Source: Nephrocerus scutellatus (lineage: Eukaryota; Arthropoda; Insecta; Diptera; Pipunculidae). Taken from it: a stretch of DNA of 64,000 nucleotides. How positions within the stretch are numbered: position 1 is the stretch's first letter; each line of letters opens with the position of its first letter. The stretch is from contig OX352761.1 of assembly GCA_947095585.1 (NCBI GenBank), forward strand, positions 107,991,890 to 108,055,889, given 5' to 3'. Positions 1 to 11,389 of this stretch are shown in pieces. Both the position numbers and the translations under genes were made by a program. The notes beneath the pieces are model-generated. The model worked only from the letters and a program-made list of their open reading frames with translations, was not told where the DNA came from and made no database searches.

Positions 1-59
1 AATAAGAAGCTAAGGAAGGAAACGAAAGGGAATGCAGTTATTACTATCCTAATAGAAAC

Positions 60-340
60 CAGTACAGTTATTGGTAGGTTAGGTTGGGGTTGGGGTAGAT
101 TTCGGCAGGAAGCCGACCAACTTAGACCAATAGTTGGTCCATTTTGAAGCCACATGGATCGAGAGGATTTCTCGCCTTTCTCGTTGAGACTTTTCTGATT
201 ACGGAGTGTCCTGATATAAGATATGCCACGTCATCTGCGTATGCGACAACATTCGTCCTGTCTCGCTCAAGTTTTTCCAGCAACTTGTTAATGACAGCAG
301 GGGCGAAATAACACCTCATGGGGTGTGTCTCTGTGATCTA
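60..340 (-). mobile_element. LOA/I-like non-LTR element fragment, RT motif C and 3' tail
   Basis: The minus strand encodes a 65-residue stretch (122-319) with the RT active-site motif VVAYADDVAYL, followed by a stop and a short 3' tail. On the plus strand the tail reads GGTTAGGTTGGGGTTGGGG near 77-97, so the element ends in a CCTAACC-type repeat. A CCTAACCTAA tail also ends the family F copy at 28.4 kb. The fragment is a dead remnant of a reverse transcriptase that would copy its own RNA at a nicked target. It lacks endonuclease, the rest of the RT and RNase H. Family assignment rests on motif C and the tail only. Confidence 0.6.
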
Positions 341-839
341 ATTTGGTAATACTGGCTAGATTAGCACGAATTTTTCTGCTATCAAGCTAGAACGAAGATA
401 GACTGGGCTCTGGAGATCTTTGCAGATTTTTGTCCTCTTTTAACCTCATTTAGGGATACGTGTAGTGTTACGTACTCTTCTCTGCAGTAGATACTTAATC
501 GTAAACAGTTTCAAAAAATCGTCACTAGCCAAGAAGTCAACAAAGCTAGAAGTATTATGCGTCATTATCCTGAAAAGTTGTACGGACAAGTTAATTACTA
601 TGCCGCTAGTACCATTCTCACCATCTCTTAAACAGATATTGCTCTTACTAACGTGCCAAAATTGGAGCGTTAGCGTCAGTTTTCTATCAAAATTCGCTCA
701 ATGTATTTACAAGGTCCCTACAAGTACGCTCAGTTAGTCTATATGTTGATCCTGCAGTACCTACACATATGTTTAACTGCTTAGGAGATTTCTCTTAAAT
801 ATCGGAATTTTATGCAGAAATCTAAATTATTAACGGCTC

Positions 840-930
840 GCTCACGAATTTTTACAAACATAAGTTTAGTAAAGAATTAAGTATTTAAGACGCATGTGCA
901 TTGACAGACATTTCATCTTTCGCAAATCGC
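840..930 (+). mobile_element. Possible family E 3'-terminal fragment
   Basis: The stretch around 872-925 (TATTTAAGACGCATGTGCAT and what follows) resembles the last coding residues of family E near 13875-13915 (CATTTAAGACACATGTGCAT). Both read as a VFKTHVH-like end followed by a stop. Nothing of the upstream RT is visible, so this is a very short 3' relic. Confidence 0.4.
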
Positions 931-2049
931 GTAAATCCCTTGATATTTTGTTTTTATTATAAGAATAAAGAATTGTAGTTGATAGTTGTGCAGAAGCAAC
1001 TGAATATTCTATGGCGAAATCGTTTCCAAAAGGTTTTTTATTCAATTAGTCATCTTAGTTGACTTAAGGGGTATAAAATCAACATACACCCTCTGCCTCC
1101 TCTTCGGTTTTTTTAAAAGTAAGGCAAACTAGTACGGAATCAAGATAATATGAACGTCTTACCATTATTTTCATGGTCATTGGTGTATTAGGAGAGAAGT
1201 AGCCGGTTAAAAAAATATACAATGGTGACAACGATTAAAGCTACAACAGTTAAATGGACTCATATTAATGATTACACTTAATAAATGCAAAGCCAAGCCC
1301 AATTGCCTTTGATGAACGTTGATATTACCAGTTTGAGAAAAGCGAAACAACAAGTATTGCAATTATCTGCTTACACAAACCCAAAAAAAATATTGTTTTA
1401 ATTTTACCCGCATTTCACCCCTAATTTTGTATGATGGAGAATTCCGCAATTATATATAATACTCAACCACCACCCTTAACAATTGTGGTAATTTCATTTA
1501 ATAATAATTTTAGTCATCCATACCTTCCATTACACCCATTACAAGCTCATTTGGCGGTAAGAACTGTTATTATACTGAATAGTTGAATTAAGAGACATAA
1601 CATATTATTAACTAATAAAAGAGGCATTGCGTTGCATTAAATTAAGGACAACATAAATGAGGATTCAAATCGCAAATACCTACAATAAATGTAAGTAAAA
1701 GGGGGGAAATATTAACTCTGACATTGGCACAAAATTACTTTTTGGTATAAATATAATTTTAGCCGCTCGGATAAATGTTAACCAATTACTGTGTGGTATT
1801 GGCCTCCCGCCAAATCTTTTTTAACTTGTCATGTAAGCCATGGCTGATGGCATGGGCGCCGGCAGGGTTATTTGCTAGGGGTACAACTATATGATATTAT
1901 TTATATTTATTCATGCTTACAATATTATAGGTAAGTGTATAATTGCACGCCAGATGAAATGTCAAAATGAACCAAATGACCATGAACGGAAGAAGATCCG
2001 TTTTAGACCTATGAGTATTTTGAACATAATTGTGTTTAAAACGTCCATT

Positions 2050-2236
2050 GTCGGTGGTTAAATATAAACTCGTTTGCAGCGAATACAACGCTGACTTGCA
2101 TTCGTACAATACGAAGCCAAAAAAATACTTTTCTTATATTTTTTTTTAATGTATATTATAAGTACTTACTATTAATAGCAGATTGTAATATACGATGGCG
2201 AAATGCCAATAAAAAAATTCAAATCAAATCAAATGA
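2050..2236 (+). mobile_element. Probable non-LTR retrotransposon 3' UTR
   Basis: The segment ends ATGGCGAAATGCCAATAAA, then an A-rich run and about three ATCAA-type repeats (2214-2236). A 'GGCxAAATGCCAATAAA' element followed by a simple repeat is typical of 3' ends of CR1/jockey-like insect retroelements. No coding part is recognisable upstream. Confidence 0.4.
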
Positions 2237-3856
2237 TATATACGGATATTTCGAATAAATAAAACAATTTGACAAAAGCAGAGTTTTTTATTTTATTATT
2301 AATAATTTAAATGTTCTACTGGACACTAATAGAACACCCACTACTATAGATTTGTAGGAAATAGGGAAATATATTCTGATTCGGTTACGGTTAAGTACGA
2401 TTCGGTTGAAAATTGTGGTTGTTTTTTTGGTTTTCGATTTAGTGCTATTTGCATTCAAAAATAGCAGAGGTACAACTTAATTGTTTCAAGTAAAAGTTAA
2501 CTTATATACATCAATGATAGAGTATCATAAAAACTGACAAACCTAGAGGTATTTTTAGAAATCACCAGAAACCGCGCATAAAAAAGTGGTCTTTCAACGA
2601 AAGACTTTAACAACCAATATTCCACGAAGTTCTCAATTGGTTTTTATATGAAAATCAGAAGCTTAAAATGTCCGACCTAAAAATCCTTGTTTATTGCGGT
2701 TTACACGTTTGCCTGCTGGCCTAAACTGATGAACTGTTCAAAGCACAAACCAACCACATACCGGTCCAATGTAATATTCCTTTTGTAATTATCACCAAAC
2801 GAACTTTGACGAGTGCACACCACCGTGGATCTTTTTTGACGAAAATCATCAACCAACAAAGGTGTACAATACTATATATAGAAGCAACATCACAGCCGCC
2901 AACCGACAACTTTGAACGCTCCGCAAATTACTTAAGCGCGGCTTGCGATCGTTATGTCCAAGCATAATATAAATTAACCCGCATCACATAAGACATCAAT
3001 AACGCGGTGATTTATGTTTTGTGTATAAAAGTTGAACGTATTTTCATATATATGCACTTATATATGTTCCTACATCCTTGCACCATAATTTGAGGCAGCA
3101 CTGCACAACCAACGCACAATGCACATTAACTCATCTCGACTTAACGACGACAAAGAAATATGCCGAAGAAGTAAATATGGCAAATTGTGATAAAAGGGTA
3201 CAGGGATACAAAGATATTTTGGTTCCTTTTTACGTAAGCAAAAGTCCACGCTAGACGGTTTGGCTCCATCAATCCAAACTAAACAAGATAATAAGACATC
3301 TCGGAGATTTCTCCATTACAAAGTGGCAGTGATGCGTTGTCGACGGTTGATGAAGATTAGAGCGCTTCACGTTTATGATGGTATAGCCTTATGCACAAGT
3401 TTTCCACCTAATAAATATATTTTGTGTTCCTCCTTGTAATATTTGAGCCCAGATAAAGGGCGAGCGCAGCATCTTTACTTATTTATTAAAAAAGTTATCT
3501 ATGAAATAATTCATAAAAAATATCAGCAATCATTTTTGGTTAAAGAGGCAAATTGATAAAGAAATTGGTATTCAAGAGAAAAGGTTGAAAGACTCGCATT
3601 TTTGAATTGGATACGAAGCAAAATATAAACTATCAGCTATCTATTTAAAAGATAAGATTGTGTAAAAAGAATATAAAACACTTTGCCCTAAAATTAAGCT
3701 AGTAGAGCACATATGTATTTCTGTTATCATTCAACTACTTGTACCTCGAGTTAGTTGTAGCAGCCCAACCGAAAGCACGGTAATAATAGCAATATGCAAA
3801 GCCAACAAATTCTAATGTAATCTTTCAAGACTTTTGAAATATAGGAATCTAATTCA

Positions 3857-4030
3857 GTATTGTATACAGGATCCCTTTGCGCCAGTCTTCTGGCATAGCT
3901 TATTCCTCCCATACTTGCATTATTATTTCATGAATCTTCTGATCGCAGGGCCTTATTGTTTTCGATGCCCCTAGCAGAATAAGGCAACGCCATTAGCGAC
4001 GCATAGAAAATCACGGATTTAGGTAATCAT
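3857..4030 (+). repeat. 174-bp direct repeat, copy 1
   Basis: Matches 4535-4708 over 174 bp with a single difference I can see (CTTGCATTATT here, CTTGCACTATT in the other copy). The repeat covers non-element flank plus the start of the RTE-A segment. The near identity indicates a recent duplication or an assembly artefact. Confidence 0.9.
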
Positions 4031-4070
4031 ACCTGAAGGGTGTTAATCTGACCTGAAGGGTGTTAATCTG
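4031..4070 (+). repeat. 20-bp tandem duplication
   Basis: ACCTGAAGGGTGTTAATCTG occurs twice head to tail (4031-4050 and 4051-4070) inside the RTE-A remnant. It introduces repeated residues into the minus-strand reading frame. Confidence 0.9.
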
Positions 4071-4239
4071 ACCAGTTGTTGATTTGACTGGGACGAAGAC
4101 ACACTGGTATGGACCAATGATGACTTTAGCGTACGGGTCTTGAAGGATAGAGGAGAAAATCTTATACGTGGTACTCAAAAACGTTATACCACGATAATTG
4201 CTGCATGTTGTGATATCTCCTTTTTTATGTATTGTGTAC

Positions 4240-4533
4240 ATCATCATTAGAGTGGTACGAACCCACGCTTTCCCAGCTTTCGCCATTAAGCTGCTCATAA
4301 CTATTCACGTCAGCCGTTCCCTTTCTTTCGAGAGTAAACCTCTGCCCCCACGTTACATACCCAGAACGAACTGGTTAGAATAGAAACTATTCTAGGCACA
4401 TCATGACGGTCTTTCGGTGTAAGAATAGATACCACCCAAAAATATTTGTTCTTCAAGTACCAGTAGCCAGTAGCCCTTTCTGGGTCGCTAAATTACGAAG
4501 AAGGATAAGATGCAGCTGGATCCCTCACGGGAG
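4240..4533 (-). mobile_element. Unassigned small non-coding element, short copy
   Basis: Inserted into RTE-A RT sequence. It is flanked by TGTATTGTGTAC (4228-4239) and TGTATTGTATAC (4534-4545), a 12-bp target-site duplication with one mismatch. On the minus strand it starts near CTCCCGTGAGGG and ends with GGGTTCGTACCACTC followed by ATG repeats. The same two ends bound the larger insert at 34336-34944, also inside RTE-A. Internal matches include CAGAACGAACTGG, TTTCGAGAGTAAACC and CCAGTAGCC. It codes for nothing convincing. The TSD length and the ATG-rich 3' end suggest mobilisation by RTE machinery. Confidence 0.7.
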
Positions 4534-4534
4534 T

Positions 4535-4708
4535 GTATTGTATACAGGATCCCTTTGCGCCAGTCTTCTGGCATAGCTTATTCCTCCCATACTTGCACTA
4601 TTATTTCATGAATCTTCTGATCGCAGGGCCTTATTGTTTTCGATGCCCCTAGCAGAATAAGGCAACGCCATTAGCGACGCATAGAAAATCACGGATTTAG
4701 GTAATCAT
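4535..4708 (+). repeat. 174-bp direct repeat, copy 2
   Basis: Second copy of the block at 3857-4030. Its lower boundary coincides with the target-site duplication of the small element at 4240-4533. Its upper part (about 4620-4708) is outside RTE-A similarity and probably represents the original insertion flank. Confidence 0.9.
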
Positions 4709-5785
4709 TTTGGAATTTCTCTTTGAATCACAAAAATTAGCTGACAAATGAACACTAACGACCACATTACATTAATTTTGTAAAACGAATTCTGAATAGA
4801 AAATGTTCTTACCTGAATGAATGCATTGTGGTTTATAAATGTGGAGGAAGCCTACTTTAATCTACGACCTTAGGTTGTAATTACGTATGATGTTCAGTCC
4901 AAAAGCCAAACCAAACAAACTTTACAAGTAAGTAGTATCAGCAGCAGATGCTTCAAGAGTCCATCAAAGCCGCCGAAACATCCACTTAACTAACAATATC
5001 CAGATTTAGACGAGATTTTTTAAAAAATCCAACCCAAATACACTAAAGCTAATGTTCTTCCTACAGATTCAGCTGCGATTTCATTAATATGCTCCAATGG
5101 AACGGTCAGAAATGAATTTATGGCACCTGAGACTAATTAGGAGCGAAGCTTCACGATGCCGATCCTTTCGCTTATTATGACTTTTCGACTGGTCTTATTA
5201 TTACTATGCAGCCGCAAAGACTGACTGCATTTATTTATGATTTGGGTGTTTATATTGGCCGTCTTCGCATCGGGAATCCTCATCGTTCGTATACTTCGAC
5301 GGTTGCGTATAGGTATATACCTTGCGCACCAATTTTGGAATTTTGGAGGTGTGATTTGTTCTCTCTCTCAAAAGAAGTTGTTTGTTGTTTGCCGATTGCA
5401 CCTTTTCGTGATTCGCTTTTTATCCCTTTAATTGGTATCCTCAAGCCAGGAATTACTGAATGAGAAATTATAATGTTTTCGGCTCGCTCGCAGCAACAAG
5501 AAATTTTATTGCTCAACGAAAACAAACAAATGCCTTGTTCCGCGTGATATCCTTTTTTTGTTTTTGGAATTGTTGCTAAATGTAATTGCATTTTTATCTC
5601 ACGTTTTTGATTTAATCAGAACAGTTTTGTTATTTTTGAAGTAAAAATGGATTCTCAAATCCTGTTAATACAGTTATTTATATAATTCGTGCGCAATTTT
5701 GACGCAACTATTGATTCAGGCTGCTGAATCCTCAACTCAAATGCCAAACAATATAAAAACAGATAGTCAAACACGAGTGAGGCAT
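4709..5785. other. Unique AT-rich stretch
   Basis: The overlapping open frames at 5206-5463 (+), 5237-5431 (+) and 5280-5591 (-) read the same DNA in different frames. None shows a family motif. I see no element ends here. Confidence 0.4.
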
Positions 5786-6280
5786 AGTAAGAAGAGAACT
5801 GCAGATTAAGAGATCACCCAGTCTTATTTTAATTTAAACCCAAACAAGTCACAAGGAAAAGTTAGCATTTCAGGGAAAATGGGTAAGGAGTTGCCGAAAA
5901 TTGCAGTCAGACATCTATTACATACGAATATTAGAATCTTACGCACTGGCTATTAAACAAAAAAGTGGAAACTTTGCCAAATTATAATAGTACCCATAGC
6001 TGGTAAGGAACGAACCCAAGTCATCTCATATAGGCCGATTAGTTTATTATCAATTCTAACGAAGCTATTCGAAAATTTGTTAATATCAAAATCAAAACAA
6101 TTATAGAGAGTCCCAATATTATAACCGAACATCAATTTGGATTAAGAACAAACCTGGAACAATTGAACAAGTTCACAGACTAGTCTCTCACATAATGCGT
6201 TTGAAGGAAAACAATATTGCTCTGTCCAATTCCTTGACGTTGCTCAAGCATTCGACAAAGGCCTTGCCCACAAAATTCAT

Positions 6281-6484
6281 ATGTTTTTACACCCTAACTT
6301 ACATACTATTTTAACAAGCTGCTTGGAAAATCGTAAGTTTATCAATAAATATAATAGTCCCATTATTGCCTGCGTTCCACAAGGTAGCGTCCTAGGTCCT
6401 TTCCTCTACTTACTCTACACTTCCGATTTACCTACTTGCAACAACGTTTTTATTTCAACATGTGCAGATGACACAGCTTTTTAA
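6281..6484 (+). pseudogene. Jockey RT palm fragment (motifs B and C)
   Basis: The 67-residue open frame carries motif B (VPQGSVLGPFLYLLYTSDLP) near residues 32-51 and motif C as CADDTA near the end, where jockey normally has FADDTA. Frame loss upstream and the repeat insertion immediately downstream make it a fragment. The Phe-to-Cys change next to the catalytic Asp pair is probably decay. Confidence 0.8.
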
Positions 6485-6715
6485 AACTTGACTTGTCTTA
6501 AATTGTGAGTGTCTAAGTACAAAACAGCATTTTTTATATTCCGAGTATGACGGGTGTCGCGTGTGGCGCGTGTGATGGGTTGAAAAAAGTAAATTCTTTG
6601 AAGCAGCCCGACCTCAAAAACAGATATTTTGGCGATTATTACCAAATAATAAAGGACTGTGTGGCGTTTTATAAAAGTTTGTACCCGAAAAACATTTCAC
6701 ATTTACTTGCTTATG
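6485..6715. repeat. Unassigned dispersed repeat (K) inside jockey
   Basis: This block separates the jockey palm and thumb. It shares a GTGTGGCGCGTGTGATG core, a GAAAAAAG run, 'ATATTTTG.CGATTATTA.CAAATAA' and 'ATAAAAGTTTGTA.CCGAAAAAC' with 60480-60665. The two copies are clearly homologous but diverged. I do not recognise the family, and no target-site duplication is obvious. Confidence 0.7.
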
Positions 6716-7429
6716 TTCAAGCAAGAATCCGGCAACAGCCTCAGATAACTTAAGCTATCATCTCAAAAATGTCGAAAATGGTTATCAACATGGAGAATTA
6801 AAATAAATGAAACCAAAAGTACCGACATAACAATTAACTTATATAAGAGCAGCTGCCCATCTCCAATGATTAATGATCACCTAATTCCTCAACGGATAGA
6901 CGTCAACTATCTAGGCTTCCAACTTGACAGATGATTAAGATGAAAAAGGCACACAGAAGCGAAAAAAACCCAAACAAAAATAAAAGCTGCTAAAATGGCT
7001 ACTAGGTAAATCTTCGCAGCTAAGCCTGGATTATAAAGTATTGCTCTATAAGTCAATCCTACCAATTTGGTCTTATGGTATTCAACTATGGGGTACTTCT
7101 GCCTCTTCGAACGTGAACAAATTACAACGCGTACAATCAACAATACTTCCGCACATTTCTTAGACTTTGGCCATTTTAGCAAATTCTTAAGTTTAAAAGA
7201 TAGCATAGAAGTCATCTGCAACATACTTTTTTAAAGCTTGTTAGAAATGCAGTCACTGGAGCAGGAGTTTTCTATTGAAGATTTGGAGAACGAATTCGAT
7301 GTGAATATAGTGAGATCATTTATTTAGTCACATATAAAAGCCGCTTAGAACCAGAAATATGTATGCGATTGTTTAGAAAGCCAACAACACCTTCACCTTT
7401 CAAGTTCAGGAAATTGATGTCAAAGGTCA

Positions 7430-9475
7430 TCCTGAATTTAGTGCTTTGCAAAAAGAACTCTGAGAACTCTTAGGTGTGTGTGAACTCGATTTATCGCCTG
7501 AGGTTTCAAGAGACGCCACTCTGTCCCCTGAGATCTTGCTTCCTTTTCTATTGTCCTTTTCCATGTCTTGCTAGGACGGCCAACTAGGCGGCTTACTTGT
7601 GGATTCCAGTCGAGCGCTAGTTTCGTAATATCGTCCGCTGGCTTTCTCAAAGTGTGGCCAATCCAGGTCCATTTTCGTCTTCTGATGGTGATCGCGATTG
7701 CTTCCCTCTGCGTTCCTCTCCACAAGTCTTGATTAGTGATAATGTCCGGGCATCTTATTCTCTTGCACTTGTTGGCGCGTCGCAATTGACTCTGTTACTT
7801 TCCACGTTTCGCAGCCATACAAGAGTACTGAGAGAACGTTAGATCTGAAGATCGTTAGCTTCAGATTCCGGGAAATTTGCGAGGAGTTCCAGATATTATT
7901 TAACATACTATAGGAGTGTCACGCTTTGTTTACATGAAAGCACACATCCGAGTCCGCACCACCATTTTTTCATATCCATCTGCCTAAATAACAAAACTTA
8001 TGGACTTCCCTTATCAGATGTCCGTCAATCGAGAGAAGTTAACGCGAAGTAGTTTTGTTTATGAGACTTTAATTTTTAAACCAGCTTTGTTAGCGTGGAG
8101 TTCTAGTGTGTTTAATTTTCGTTCCATATCACCTACCGATTGTGATAGGAAACAGATATCTAGGAGGTGAAAAACATTCAATGGCAAAACCTATGGAGTA
8201 CGGGTTACTATTTTCATCACCCAGTCGATGGCAATTGTGAAAAGCAATGGTGAGAGGGTGCAACCTTGCTTAACTCCCGAGTAGATGTTGAAAGGTGAGC
8301 CAAGATGATCGTTATGAATGACGCGGCGTGTTGAGTCGCAGTACATCTCCTTAATGATGTTAATGAGTATTTCCGGAACACCATAGCTATACTCAATCTG
8401 CTTCATCATGTTTCGGCCCACTCTATCAAAAGCACGTTAAAAATCTACAAAAACCATATACAGAGGAGAGCGATACTCAACTGACTGTTCAATGATTATA
8501 CGCAGGGTGTTAATTTGATCAGTACAAGAACGGTTTGGGCGAAATCCTGCTTGTTTATTTCTCAAAATTGACACTAACGCATTCCGTAAGCGCCTAGTTA
8601 TTATACAGGAGATCACTTTGTTTATGGTGTTTAGCAGGGTGATTCCTCTCCAGTTTTCGCAATCGATCAAATCACCTTTCTTGGGGAGTTTGACTATTAA
8701 GCCTTCTTTTAACGACGATGAAATGGTTTCAGATTCCCAGATCCCAGATACATCCCATGCATGGTTCGCGTAGTTAACTCGACGTCGGCTTGAAGGAGTT
8801 CTGCGTATATGTTGCCATTGCCTGCTGCTTTACCTGATTGCAGTGAACGAATTGTTGTCCTTATCTCATCCAACGAAGGAGAGGAGACGCTGATGTTAAG
8901 TAGCCTATTAGGGTGCATAGGTGGGTTTATGGACGTGCCTGGCGAAGTACAATTCAAAACATTATTAAAATGTTCTGTCCAACGGGTTAATTGTTGTTAC
9001 TCCATAAGGATCAAAGAGCCATCTATTGCCTTATCAGGGGAGTTGATGTGGTGTTTCTTGTTGGTGAGCTTACGAGCCAGTTGGTAGACTGTGCTGTATT
9101 GTCTACTATCGGCAGCTTGTTGTGCTTGTGTTACGATATCGCTTAGCTACGCTCGTTTTTCGTTCCTAGCTGAACAGCCAACTTGCCGGTCCAGATCCCT
9201 ATACTTCCGCGCTAATGCGCTTCGCTCGGCACCCGAGGTCGCATTTTACTCTACTTTGATGTATTGGCGTTCACGAATGGTGTTCCATGTGCTATCTGAT
9301 ATCCATTCTTTTCTAGTTTTGCCGGGATAACCTAAAATGGTTGAGGCTGCTTCCGTATACGAATTTACTGTTTTCTCTCATTTAGACTCTAGGGTTTGGG
9401 GCAGTATCTCAGAGAGAGACTGTTGTATGCGGGATACGTATTGCAGTTTCACATCTGGGTTTTTCAGTGCTTAGC
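7430..9475 (-). mobile_element. RTE-C non-LTR element, 5'-truncated
   Basis: Reading the minus strand from 9475 down: linker before RT (LKNPDVKLQYVS, as in 61.8 kb); palm entry with IRTTIRSLQSGKAAGNGNIYAELLQ (8709-8957); CENWRGITLLNTINKVISCII and QAGFRPNRSCTDQINTLR, ending in motif A as YMVFVDF (8437-8670); motif B as SGVKQGCTLSPLLF (8191-8421); C-terminal RRRKWTWIGHTLRKPADDITKLALDWNPQ...GRPSKTWKRTIEKEA (7438-7785). The order matches RTE-type endonuclease-RT proteins. The endonuclease is missing. A stop just after motif A (near 8440) and frame breaks between blocks inactivate it. The thumb/C-terminus is of the same type as RTE-B. Confidence 0.85.
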
Positions 9476-11104
9476 TGTGTTTAAGAGGAAATTATTGCTG
9501 AACGATCCCAGAGACTCTAAAACAATGAGCATTTAGTAAGTTTCGGTAAGCATAACCCCGAATTTGGAGAACCTGATGCGCGCAAAGTTTCTTGCGACAG
9601 TCAATACTTTACATTTACGCAACAATCATTTAAATCAAAAGGATACTGCAATCCATTTGAAGAATCAGATTCATATACATTTTTTTATTGTTATTTATTA
9701 GTAAATTGGTAACAAAAAAGTACGCAAACTGCCTCCAGAGAAATATTTAAAACAAAACGCAAATCGCATCGTTTACGTTAAGCGCATTAAAAGGGAAAAA
9801 ACAAATAAAGAAGAAGGTTACCATCAACAACAATTTCGTGCTAAGCATCAATAAATTTCGCCAAACAAACTAAGTATCTGCAAATTACTTATGTAAATAA
9901 TTTAAATCTTTACATTAGTTGCGGATTATTAATATATGTCGGAAGAAAAAGCAGCTGAAGCCTCGATTTGTTGGTTGAGAGTTAAGCGAAGACTGATGGC
10001 GCGGTGTGTGTAGGTTAGGTACATACATACTCTCATCATGCAAAGCAAACAAAGCGATTCAATCTTTCTTAATGCGATATACGATCCTCTCAGTGTCAGA
10101 TCAGAACAAAGCTTATTATAGAGAAGCAAAAGGGGTGTTAATTCCGACTTGGAATTCAAAGCAAAAAGCAGCAAAATCATCATCATCATCATCATCCACG
10201 TCCAAGTGTGTTCGATCTTCATTGCGATGATATGCGGCCATCTCATTCCAGCTCTCATCCAGCAACTCCTCAGCCATTTAATTGTGTCCAGCTCAATGCT
10301 CCGTCCATGGACCGTGACTTCTTTCAAATTAGTTAAATCAAAACAAACTACAAATTATTTATTATGACGATAATTACAGGTCGGTCTAACTACATATTTA
10401 CATTTCTTTATGTTGGTTAATTCGTTTGCTTGATGGTTCGTTTGTTCGAGCGTTCGTTAGTTCCCGTCGACGAATACGAAAAAGCGGTAAAGTGTTGTTG
10501 GGTAATTTGCTTTTTGGGGAATTTTGATTGTTGCGGTGATATTTTAAAATCGAAATGCCGCTCGATCATCATTATCGTCATCATCATTATCAGGATCGTG
10601 AGTCTTCGAATCTAATATTCATTTATAATGAAAAGTGTTTCGTGGATATGAATTTGTTGTAAATTCCATTTGGTTTAGACACGCCACGCCACACCGCGCC
10701 GCGTTAGCCTTCTTCAGTCATTCAGTCGGTAAATGTTGACTAATGAATAAATATGCTGAACTAATTTTTCTCCTGTTGCCCGCTAATTATATGGAGGCAA
10801 AGGTAAAATGAAAAAGAAGAAATCAACTCTTGGCTAAAGGTCATTAGATTTTTCCCAAGTGATTAAGAACAATGAAATACATAACATTACTTTGCCACTT
10901 GAGTGAATTCGTTTATTGTAGCAGCCGTAACTTTGCTCAAATATTGCCACGTGGGATTTGTGTTCATTTTACAGATCAATAACCAAGATATCACTTATTG
11001 ATGCATAAGCTACCATTGCAAAAATTTAATTTCGACAACATTTCGGATCCACTTACCCTGACAAATTAGGAGCCAATCTACATCGAAATTTAGCGTAGGA
11101 AATG
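9476..11104. other. Unique AT-rich stretch with one microsatellite
   Basis: No domain recognised. The 132-residue minus frame at 9929-10327 and plus frames at 10006-10367 are mutually overlapping, and the minus frame contains a run of Met encoded by the (ATC)n repeat at 10176-10196. These look like chance frames. Confidence 0.45.
10176..10196 (+). repeat. (ATC)7 microsatellite
   Basis: Seven perfect ATC units. A second, looser ATC/ATT cluster lies at about 10565-10590. Confidence 0.95.
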
Positions 11105-11250
11105 CCACACCCTGCGGAAACCGGACAATGACATTACGAAAATGCCCTTTGAATGGAACCCTCAAGGAAGACGAAACCCAGGACGCACAGTGATAACGTG
11201 GTGCAGATCAATCGAAAGGGAATCTTGTACAGTAGGCGTATGGCACGAAG
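11105..11250 (+). mobile_element. RTE-C-like C-terminal fragment
   Basis: Reads as TLRKPDNDITKMPFEWNPQGRRNPGR followed by a TWCRSIERE-like end. This aligns with the C-terminal 'HTLRKPADDITKLALDWNPQ' block of RTE-C and the equivalent block of RTE-B. It is an isolated piece directly upstream of a family E copy. It is sufficiently different from both to be a third relative. Confidence 0.65.
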
Positions 11251-11254
11251 GGCA

Positions 11255-11389
11255 CAGGAAGCCTCTTCTCCAGTTTTCTGGTTTCGTTTCTTATTTCCAT
11301 AATTCTACAGGTGATCTGATGATGGCATATCTCACTGAAAATTGCAACCATTCTATTCACAAATTTGGTGAAAGCAAAGTTGTAGCCAC
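11255..11389 (+). mobile_element. Family E element, upstream segment
   Basis: Encodes an FSGFVSYFHNSTGDLMMAYL-like stretch, then SIHKFGESKVVA, the region just before RT motif A in family E (the same GESKVVALD block is at 48.8 kb). It stops at SKVVA where the RTE-A insertion begins. The frame resumes at 12649 with KVAALDLCKAFARA. The 13 bases 11376-11388 are the left copy of the target-site duplication. Confidence 0.8.

Larger units (their letters stand above)
341..3856. other. AT-rich non-coding stretch
   Basis: No recognisable protein domain here. The open frames at 465-737 (+), 1897-2109 (-) and 2721-2909 (-) are short, match no family I know and have unconvincing composition. Two short retroelement tails lie inside and are listed separately. 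The rest is AT-rich, probably intergenic or intronic. Confidence 0.5.
3857..4708 (-). mobile_element. RTE-A fragment, rearranged, with nested small element
   Basis: On the minus strand the RT fingers and early palm region of RTE-A can be read: KKGDITTCSNYRGITFL, then TTYKIFSSILQD and KVIIGPYQCVFVP, within the open frame 4011-4298. The first part of that frame is not RTE-A: it comes from a small element inserted at 4240-4533. A 174-bp block, made of flank plus the first part of the RTE-A segment, occurs twice in direct orientation at 3857-4030 and 4535-4708. A 20-bp motif is also doubled at 4031-4070. The copy is dead: no endonuclease, no catalytic YADD. The order of rearrangement is inferred. 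Confidence 0.75.
5790..7225 (+). mobile_element. Jockey-clade non-LTR element, decayed, interrupted
   Basis: Translation in shifting frames gives the jockey RT in order: a KELPKIAVRHLL region (near 5885), ISLLSILTKLFEK (6040-6080), EHQFGLR (6127-6150), a corrupted motif A region (6235-6260), then VPQGSVLGP and CADDTAF in the intact stretch 6281-6484. An unrelated repeat interrupts it at about 6485-6715. The thumb region then resumes (NPATASDNLSYHLK, and IWSYGIQLWGTS near 7060-7100). The RT would copy element RNA at a chromosomal nick. Many stops and shifts make this copy inactive. The endonuclease and gag-like ORF1 are absent. Confidence 0.8.

Noticed and set aside
6907..7224. 105-residue minus-strand frame
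   Set aside because: Antisense to the jockey RT thumb on the plus strand.
10149..10367. Frames across the (ATC)7 tract
   Set aside because: Extended by the microsatellite, which lacks stops in all frames.
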